Of a stretch of DNA of 64,000 nucleotides, positions 58,501 through 64,000 are shown in pieces. Source of the DNA: Anadara kagoshimensis (taxonomy: Eukaryota > Mollusca > Bivalvia > Arcoida > Arcidae); assembly GCA_021292105.1 (NCBI GenBank), contig CM037862.1, positions 27,440,798 through 27,504,797 on the forward strand, given 5' to 3'. The position numbers were made by a program, and so were the translations under genes. Positions within the stretch are counted from its first letter, which is position 1; the number at the start of each line of letters is the position of its first letter. The notes beneath the pieces were generated by a model that saw only the letters and a list, made by a program, of their open reading frames with translations, searched no databases and was not told where the DNA came from.

Positions 58501-60435
58501 AAAATGAGAATTATGATCATCTATAACAACAATTTATGAAGTAAATGAAAAGCATACAGTGTCTCAATGTGTTTTATTGGGTGGTACAGAAATAAATTCA
58601 TATAGTATAATTTCAAATGATTCTATAGCGTTTTTCTTCAAAAATTGAGTTTATGACGTCATAGAAACGTCACAGTAATAGCTACACCAATCAAGTTTGT
58701 ACTTTATAAAAGCTGAAGCTGTTCCCTTTACAATGATACCAAATATGATCTATATCTACATAATATCATCGACAACAAAGATAAAAACGTTCCCCTACCC
58801 CGTTTCGATCTTTTTTTAAAAATGGCTATCTTTAATATATTTTTTCTAATAGAGTGGTGTCTTTTATCGAAGATGGAATATATGATCATTTATAACTACA
58901 ATTCATTAAGTAAATGGAAAACATACTTTGTCTTAATGTGTTTTATTATGCTGTACAGAAATAATTTTATAAAGGATAAATTGACACGATTTTATAGCGT
59001 TTTTCCTCAAAACTTGTGTTTATGACGTCATGGTGACGACATAGAAGCAGCTACATCAACCAACTTTGTATTTTATAAAAGCTGAACATGTTCCCTTTAC
59101 AATGTACCAAATATGATCTGTATCTGCATAATAATATTGAAAACAAAGATAAAAACGTTCCCCTACCCCTAATGAGAAATTTACTGAAAACTTCAGGTAC
59201 TCTTAAATATTGAAGTTTTTCATGAAGAGCATCCCAACTTATTTCTGGGAAACATCCCGATTCCATTACTAGACACCCTAAGGTACCAGAAAAAAGTGGT
59301 GTCGGAGGATCCTGGGGGGGGGGGGGTGCACGGTGGGTCCACCTAGCCCACGGACTACTGGGACCACTTGTTATACAATTGACAGGGCTGCTGTGATACA
59401 AATAGATGTAACTCGATTAGCTAAATGTATTTGTCTAAATTGAGAACAATCGGTTGCCAACTGGTTTGCAAGCTTACACCTCCTACTGCCGAATCTTTCA
59501 CGAAAATATAAAAAAAAAAAACTTCTAGTGTAAGTGTTACTTTGCTTGCCGACGGTTGTTGATTATTAGTTTTTCTCCGCCATCCAAAAAAGTACTCAAT
59601 TTGAGTAAAAGATGGACTTTTACTGCACTCTCCCAAAGGTGAAATCATGTAAAAAAGATTCAGTTTACTACGAATTTAAAACATCAGAAAATCATACTTA
59701 CTGACTCTGTTTCGTTGTCATATTCGTCATAAAACTTCACTTTAAATATATCATTAAGATCATCTGTTGTGAACTAAATAAACAACAAAAATAAATAATA
59801 CATTAAAATGATTCATACCTATTACGGTGAAATCATTTATTTTCGTGGTATCCAATTTTCGTGATTCTAAGAAAAAAGCATTGGTGTTAAATTCGCGGTT
59901 TGTGGTTAACTAAGTAAAAATATTCAATTGCGTGAACGGCTGGACCTGGGTTGTATTTGAAGCCGGTGTCACGTTTCGATATTTTTTAGGCTTATTCATC
60001 ACTGAATAAGTTATCGAACTATAACCTTAAATGTACATGAAATCCTTTGAATAGAAATCTATTAAATGATGGATGCGTTTATCCAAATTATCAAAATATC
60101 CGAGCAGTTCCTGTAGCTAGTTATTATGTATGTTTTCTTAAAGCATCAACAAATTATGGTGAAACCATATCAGAAATGCTATTAAAAGTCAAACTATCTC
60201 ACGTTTTTTTGTGCAATGCATACCTCCATTGAGATGCCTTTAATAACGAATTCTATTGAGTGTACGGATTTTGCCCCCGTGATATTCATATGGAATTGAT
60301 AATTCACCAATTCATCCGGAACAACCTGTCTCATTGGTTTTATCCAATTACTAGTAGTGTTCTCTGGTTCATCTTCGAATTGGATTAACCCACTTAATTG
60401 TACGTTTTCGTCTTCAGCATTTTCTTGTCCTGCAA
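43002..60435 (-). CDS. Gene 3: probable secreted glycoprotein with Cys-rich and Asp-box C-terminus (12 exons, 5' partial)
   Basis: Exons in transcript order: 60435-60224, 59773-59702, 53904-53796, 52540-52343, 51466-51248, 50530-50359, 49746-49569, 47723-47534, 46694-46527, 45977-45905, 44574-44522, 43189-43002. After two bases completing an earlier codon they give 610 codons including the TGA at 43004-43002, all phases agreeing. The visible part has 13 N-x-S/T sequons and beta-strand-rich segments, one with an LSHAESSSGSAYNITANIY motif like those in extracellular 'conserved repeat' (DUF11-type) beta-sandwiches. A ten-cysteine exon and an Asp-box SDNDGQSW near the end follow. No membrane helix is visible, and the N-terminus (signal peptide) lies to the right of the exons found. 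Secreted or surface localisation is inferred from the sequons and cysteines. I do not recognise the family. A missed exon inside the 5.8-kb intron (53905-59701) cannot be excluded. Confidence 0.78.
43314..43482. repeat. Interspersed repeat family A copy
   Basis: Ends with 'acctcctgtttagctagcta', the reverse of the family A lead. It lies in the last intron of gene 3. Confidence 0.6.
44070..44276 (-). mobile_element. tRNA-derived SINE of another type
   Basis: The - strand end reads 'gaggccgcggtggcctaatg' followed by a B-box 'gagttcgagccc'. The body is unlike family D. Intron of gene 3. Confidence 0.5.
44706..45182. repeat. Two consecutive family C copies in a gene 3 intron
   Basis: Copies at about 44706-44935 and 45010-45182, both with 'gcactagacg.ccgtttc' and 'tcatcagtagtg'-type cores. 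The two are in the same orientation, about 300 bp apart. Confidence 0.6.
45185..45425. repeat. Interspersed repeat family A copy
   Basis: Diverged copy with 'gacgctccagaagagtaagt' and the downstream 'ccaaatatatccaggataat' seen also at 745-962. Intron of gene 3. Confidence 0.55.
45700..45815. mobile_element. Short TIR repeat, family F
   Basis: Contains 'ttcaaataatatgaataaag' and ends 'gcaggttggactgtat'. Same family as 46028-46220 and 50560-50740, which begin with the inverse (acagtcaaac). All three lie in gene 3 introns. Confidence 0.5.
46028..46220. mobile_element. Short TIR repeat, family F
   Basis: Begins 'acagtcaaacttgg' and ends 'gcaggttggactgta', inverted ends of about 14 bp. The inside repeats 'ggtgaccttta' and 'ataagcaggtga' several times, a local tandem expansion. 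Confidence 0.6.
46527..46694 (-). CDS. Gene 3 ten-cysteine exon
   Basis: A 168-nt exon with a 'ttttttag' acceptor and a gtatgt donor on the - strand. It encodes ten cysteines in about 43 residues in the pattern C.C then C.CC, C.C, C..C and a final C, including TTCACCLLGGCPCGDDDPYK. The spacing suggests a small disulfide-bonded knot. I cannot match it to a named domain. Confidence 0.82.
46887..46936. repeat. (GA)n microsatellite
   Basis: Uninterrupted GA run in a gene 3 intron. A short AAT run lies at 46732-46765. Confidence 0.95.
47311..47385 (-). repeat. tRNA-like fragment, probably SINE-derived
   Basis: On the - strand, 'gttgatagagcacgcc' and 'gagttcgatcc' resemble A and B boxes, but the intervening arms do not make a proper cloverleaf by eye. 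Intron of gene 3. Confidence 0.4.
47758..48123. repeat. Family C copy plus truncated copy
   Basis: A full copy at about 47758-47965 ('gcagcactagacggtcgttt') and the first about 35 bases of another at 48088-48123. Intron of gene 3 just upstream of the 36-bp minisatellite. Confidence 0.55.
48822..49385. repeat. 36-bp minisatellite, open in frame on both strands
   Basis: About 15 tandem units of 36 bp around 'aagtccatgaagtctgaaca'. The first one or two units are irregular, and the rest differ at a few positions. As 36 is divisible by three and the unit lacks stops in one frame of each strand, it gives spurious ORFs of about 160 codons (MKSMKSEQYRRL repeated on +, DFIRRRYCSDFM on -). It is bounded by gene 3 exons 47534-47723 and 49569-49746, so it is intronic. 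Confidence 0.9.
49569..49746 (-). CDS. Gene 3 beta-sandwich-like exon (LSHAESSSGSAYNIT)
   Basis: A 178-nt exon with a 'tttacag' acceptor and a gtaaaa donor. The peptide LSHAESSSGSAYNITANIY resembles the strand-turn pattern of DUF11-type extracellular repeats, in which a His and a Ser/Ala-Tyr/Phe-Asn/Asp-[VI]-T core recur. Neighbouring exons (49569-52540) have similar length and strand content, so this part is probably an array of such repeats. That is inference from pattern only. Confidence 0.75.
50102..50310 (-). mobile_element. tRNA-derived SINE, family D
   Basis: Body 'gttgagtaatgacgtttaac' and a - strand tRNA-like end with 'gctcagtggtagagtgctt' and 'aggttcgaacc'. A short AT dinucleotide run interrupts the body. 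Intron of gene 3. Confidence 0.7.
50560..50740. mobile_element. Short TIR repeat, family F
   Basis: Begins 'acagtcaaacctctttaaaa' and ends 'ggcaggttagactgta'. The middle has 'caggttcaaataatatgaat' as in the other two copies. Intron of gene 3. Confidence 0.6.
51530..51725. repeat. Interspersed repeat family A copy (inverted)
   Basis: Contains 'tatccttccagagcacccgg' after 'ggccgccatcacaa'. Intron of gene 3. Confidence 0.55.
52632..53035. mobile_element. MITE-like element, family B, in a gene 3 intron
   Basis: Begins 'acagacatgtcgatgtttaa' and ends 'gtgaaacttttgacaggtct', inverted versions of the family B terminus. It sits between gene 3 exons 52343-52540 and 53796-53904. The left end is decayed. 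Confidence 0.5.
53285..53514. mobile_element. MITE-like element, family B, in a gene 3 intron
   Basis: Begins 'gatctgtcaaaagtttaaca' and ends 'gtcaaactttcaacaggtcc', the inverted family B terminus. About 230 bp, no ORF. Only about 250 bp from the previous copy. Confidence 0.6.
54490..59357. mobile_element. 4.87-kb palindromic (foldback) element in a gene 3 intron
   Basis: The left end TAGTCCGTGGGCTAGGTGGA is mirrored exactly by the right end. The arms run 54490-55965 and 57891-59357, about 1.47 kb each, matching at high identity with small indels. Each arm holds two tandem subunits of about 368 bp (the first at 54677, the second at 55045 in the left arm), each with a TGACGTCA, and an ATC/GAT microsatellite. 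The 1.9-kb centre contains a decayed non-LTR reverse transcriptase. It lies wholly between gene 3 exons 53796-53904 and 59702-59773. Confidence 0.85.
56640..57700 (+). pseudogene. Decayed non-LTR reverse transcriptase fragment
   Basis: Frame-broken remnants carry recognisable pieces in the order usual for CR1/RTE-like ORF2 proteins. TTEERWAEHF is at about 56651-56682, CYLGSMI...ERGIEKRIKISRKAF at about 57479-57560, and NVKSSLLYGVETVE at about 57633-57675. There are many stops and frameshifts. It sits in the centre of the 54490-59357 palindrome. Confidence 0.7.
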
Positions 60436-60860
60436 CTAAAGAATGGATATGCTTTTAGTTTTTAACTGGGCGGAAAAGAGTGAAAAAAACTATTGAAAAG
60501 ACAAAAGCTTGAAAAGCGAAATAAACGAAATACGTGGTCAGCTGGAAACTTAATTTAGTCAGTTTTCAAATTTAAAAAAAGAATTATTTATTTATTTATT
60601 TATAATATTTTTATGAATTTGAAAAACGCCGTCATCCTACTACACCATTCTCACTTTTTATAATACACGTTTTTTTTTTTTTAAATCACTATATACTTTT
60701 TATTTCGACAGAGATATTTCTATAGAAATGTTTTACAGTTGTTCTTCGATTTTTACATTACACAGGCAAGGGATAACGTCAATTAAATAAACAAAATTCG
60801 ACTAGTGTTTAAAAAATAGCTGAAGTAGGTCATATTTTGATTTTTTTTCGGAAAGAAGTA

Positions 60861-61955
60861 CGAGGGGAGGTCAAAAGTTCATAGAACGGGGTATATATTG
60901 CCGCAACAAACCGTACATATTATTATTATTTTCAATACAGTCCCCATTTACCCCAATGCACGTAGCCCACTTTTCTACCTTTGAAATAGAAGTCTTCGGT
61001 TTGGTCCTGGAACCATGCCTCTGTGTCAGCCTTAAGTCCATCGTCCATCACTTTCCCCTCCTTTTGAATTTAATAGCAGCTTTCAATTGCTTCATTAGAT
61101 CAACATAGTAAGCCCCAGTGATAGAGATTCCAGCAGGTTTAGAATTGATTAACAGAACACCCTTAGAATCCCAAAACACATTGGCCATGACTTTGCCAGC
61201 TGATGGTTGAGTTTTGAATTTCTTTGGTGGGGGTGAGCCAGGGTGCTTCCATTGCATAGACTCTTTTTTGGTTTCTGGATTCCAATGATGAATCCGTTTT
61301 TCAGCACCAGTTAATAAACGTAAATGGAAGCTCTCCGGGTTATCATTATAAATGCCAAGAAGCTCCCGACTTACTGGAGTTTTTGGAAGCGATCCTGCAC
61401 ATTAAGGTTTCTGGGGACCCATCTTGCGAATACTTTTGACATTCCAAGATGTTCATGGATAACCGTGTATACACTTCCATGTCAAATGTCACACTCCCTA
61501 CCTATGTCATCAATCCTAATTCGACGATCATTCATGATGAGGGTCTACACAGCCGTGACAATTTCCTTTGTGATGGCATCAGCTGGCCGACCTGACCGTG
61601 GGTCATCCTTCAGTGAAGTGCGCCCACGTTTAAATTCAGCTGACCATTTTGCCACTGTGGAATAGGCAGGACCACTGTCATCATACACCTCGGCCATTCG
61701 CCGGTGAATTTCTTTGGCATTTGATCCCTCTACTGTGAGGAACTTTATGACTGCCCTAAACTCAACATTTTGATTTTCCATCATTGCTTGATGGTCACCA
61801 ACTTTGAATGCTTTTAAGAATTACACAAATATGTTGTGACAAATAAACTTGATATGTTTAAAATGGGGGAATGTTTTGTTGTCTAAATAAGTAAAGAAAA
61901 TGTGTTTTACGCTTGGCTGAATACGCTGTTCTATGAACTTTCTGATTTCCCCTCG
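60861..61955 (-). mobile_element. mariner-type DNA transposon, non-autonomous
   Basis: A 1095-bp element. Its ends, CGAGGGGAGGTCAAAAGTTC and CGAGGGGAAATCAGAAAGTT read inward, are imperfect TIRs, and it is flanked by TA on both sides (60859-60860 and 61956-61957), as mariner integration produces. It contains a dead transposase on the - strand. Confidence 0.85.
60930..61784 (-). pseudogene. mariner transposase, broken and internally deleted
   Basis: The N-terminal half is recognisable from its helix-turn-helix region (VAKWSAEFKRGRTSL, DDPRSGRP). Several in-frame stops follow, then the catalytic core start (IHHWNPETK, VFWDSKGVLL). The expected first catalytic Asp of the GDE-type motif reads GAE. 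After LKAAIKFKRRGK the sequence runs straight to DDGLKADTEAWFQ near the C-terminus, so about 60-70 residues, including the DNAPAH and SPDLAPSD motifs normal for the family, are missing. It cannot make active enzyme. Confidence 0.85.
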
Positions 61956-62280
61956 TACATGTAGCCAAATCTACCATTATGGTGGTACAATCGACTCATT
62001 TATCCTTCATAAAATTTCGGAATTGAATTTACTCCAGAAAAAAAATCAAAAATTTATGTTTTTTGTTTAGTTTTAATTTATTTTCCGTAAATTATGATTG
62101 CAACAATTACATTTTCAACATCAAAATTTCTGTTAGAAAATTATATTTTGGTAATTTGAATTCTAGAAACAAATTACATTTTCAGTTTCCTTGCTTTTAA
62201 ATTTTTAAAATGTATTTTTGTAATTAGAATTCTAATTACAATAAAAGATTAAATGCCAATACCTGTACCCAAATTAATAA

Positions 62281-62760
62281 AAAAGCAACATATACAAAAT
62301 TCCTGAAAATATTCTTACAACTCACAATCAAGTATAGCGGATTTTTGCTGACGAAGCGAGAAAGATGCTTTTTTCGTAATTGAAATCCTAATTCAAGTCA
62401 AAAATAACCTTTCACAATATTTTAAATTGAGATAAACACATTTCGTAATTTTAATTCTAATTAAAATCAAAAATAACTTCCTTATCTCTATTAAGATTGA
62501 TCAAAATAAAACCAACATATACTTTCCTGAAACTATCCTTACAAATCATATCGAAGCATGATTTTTTCTGATAATGCGACATACATATAGATGCTTACTT
62601 TTTATATTTAAATCCTAATTCAAGTTAAAAAAACGTTTCCTACCTGTTTCCAAAGTTATCAAAATAAAAACCACATATACAAATTTCCTGAAAAAATCCT
62701 GACAAGTCATAACGACGTATAATGCCTTTCTGATACTGAGGCAGAGATGCAACAATATCA
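62281..62760. repeat. Diverged tandem triplication
   Basis: Units start near 62281, 62505 and 62662 with 'aacatata' or 'cacatatacaaatttcctga' and close with a 'gcga.a'/'gaggca' plus 'gatgc' end. AT-rich, no coding potential. Confidence 0.5.
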
Positions 62761-62989
62761 TGTTATAAACAAGTGTCAAATCGAACAGTGATATAGATTT
62801 TATTTCATATTGTTTCTTTTATTGTCTTCGATTTTGTTATTAGACCAGTTTTATTTGTAATATCTTGTTTTAGTGTGGTTTTTATTCCCTTTTTGGTGTC
62901 ATCGATTCCACCAAAGCCCTTTTTATGTACATTTCATTGATTTGAAATCTACATTTGTGTTGCGACCTTCCGATCCCTTGTTTTGTTGC

Positions 62990-63230
62990 AATGGTCTAAA
63001 ATTGTGACTGCTGATGTAAATAGCGGTATGCAGGCTATATCAGTTTTGCCCATAAAATACGAAATGACAGAATAAAATTGTGTCAGTTGACTGCTGGAAT
63101 GATGTAAATAAAGGCATATATTTATACAGGCTACTTCAGGTTGTCGCATAAATACAAAATGACGGTCTAAAATTGTGAGTGTTGACTGCCGGAATGATGT
63201 CAATGTGTAAGATTATTTCAGCGTTGTCTC
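62990..63230. repeat. Short diverged tandem repeat
   Basis: Three copies around 'ctaaaattgtgactgctgat' and 'gactgctggaatgatgtaaa', with 'caggcta' and 'aaatgac' in each. No function suggested. Confidence 0.5.
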
Positions 63231-64000
63231 ATCAATAAATAACATAGAATGAAACATTTTATAAGAGTTTCAATGTCTATGTTAACGCATAGTTTTCACA
63301 AAATCTTTCTGTCTCCATACAGAAAAGGATATAATTGCAGTCAATTATATAAAATAAAGCTCTTTAGCTTTTACAAACTTTGGGCATAAATGATTCTACT
63401 GAAATAGTTAACTGCATGTGATACACTGTTTAAACACTGAAACAAATTGATGAAGCGCAAGTGCTCACCTGTGATTTTGACGTCGCTGGGAGTTTCTTTT
63501 CAATATTTCAATTTTCACTTGATAATTAAAAATTCTGAAGCGTACAATTCCTCAAAGATGTTCAGAACTACGTGTCCACCAAATATAAGCTCAATGTATT
63601 GCGATATAAAGGAGCAGGAGACGTTGGAGGATAACACACGGTGTACTGGGAATTGCAAAAAAGTGTACTGGGAATTGGCATTACAGGAGCAAATAGGTGT
63701 ACTGGGAATTGAGAGTCAAATATCTTGCCAGCTGTGCGATTTTCATGTTTTAATGAATTTATATAGAAATTTATACGGCTTTTTCATTGAGAAGCAAAAC
63801 AATTAATTATCTAGTGAAAAACTTCAACATCTGTAATTATTAATCATGCATTACAGACGATATGAAGATGAAACACGTAGACCATATAATTTTTTTTCCT
63901 GATATATGTAGACTGAGGGAGATGTATAAGTGTTAACTAATCCATTACAAAGGCCCGTGTGTAATGTCAAAATATAATTCGTTCTTAAATAGTTTAAGTT

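Larger units (their letters stand above)
60436..64000. other. Upstream intron or flank of gene 3
   Basis: No firm exon. It contains the mariner element (60861-61955), a diverged triplication at about 62281-62760 ('acatata.' then 'ttcctgaaa', each ending near 'agatgc'), and another at about 62990-63230 ('gactgctggaatgatgtaaa' type). The N-terminal exons of gene 3 should lie here or beyond the window. Confidence 0.5.

Noticed and set aside
63469-63495. Candidate upstream exon of gene 3 on the - strand
   Set aside because: A good gtgagc donor leaves the one base that exon 60435 needs (reading PSDVKIT then V), but the region behind it has a nearby stop and no convincing pyrimidine-rich acceptor.

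Overview
This window looks like AT-rich, repeat-laden invertebrate genomic DNA, most likely from a bivalve mollusc. That identification is an inference. It rests on short exons with GT-AG introns, many microsatellites, and interspersed elements that resemble repeats familiar from bivalve genomes: a tRNA-tailed SINE with a 'cttatatcgagacgtc' core, and a family built around 'ttacccttccggagcacc'. There is no sign of prokaryotic or viral organisation.

Two long + strand genes fill 1.1-41.2 kb. Gene 1 (1084-24403, 5' end outside the window or unseen) can be read as 24 exons that join in one frame, giving 1343 codons plus a stop. Gene 2 (28918-41233) can be read as 19 exons giving about 965 codons plus a stop. 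They are tandem paralogs: the last six to eight exons match one to one, with the same intron phases and several identical lengths (113, 75, 86 and 217 nt). I do not recognise the family. The proteins are very charged, with no visible signal peptide or membrane segment. They are modular: (i) in gene 1 only, five tandem repeats of about 60 residues around RTKSGR[LM]IEK; (ii) in both, three repeats around GGTRHV..ADGTYSDSESYHS; (iii) acidic and lysine/arginine-rich helical linkers, with a duplicated 135-nt exon in gene 1; (iv) a conserved C-terminal region ending in a degenerate EF-hand-like segment and an LFLSMHDNI core.

Gene 3 lies on the - strand (43002-60435, N-terminus missing). It converges on gene 2 across about 1.8 kb. 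Twelve exons join in frame to 609 codons plus a stop. The product looks extracellular: 13 N-glycosylation sequons, beta-sandwich-like repeats, a ten-cysteine exon, and a C-terminal Asp-box (SDNDGQSW).

The introns of gene 3 are heavily colonised. They hold a 4.87-kb near-perfect palindromic element (54490-59357) with about 1.47-kb arms and a dead non-LTR reverse transcriptase in the middle, a 36-bp minisatellite that is open on both strands, several MITE-like families and SINEs. A mariner element (60861-61955) with TA flanks and an internally deleted transposase lies further upstream. The most notable biology is the tandem pair of unrecognised repeat proteins, including the possibility, from intron phase alone, that gene 2's exons share gene 1's N-terminal exons by alternative splicing.
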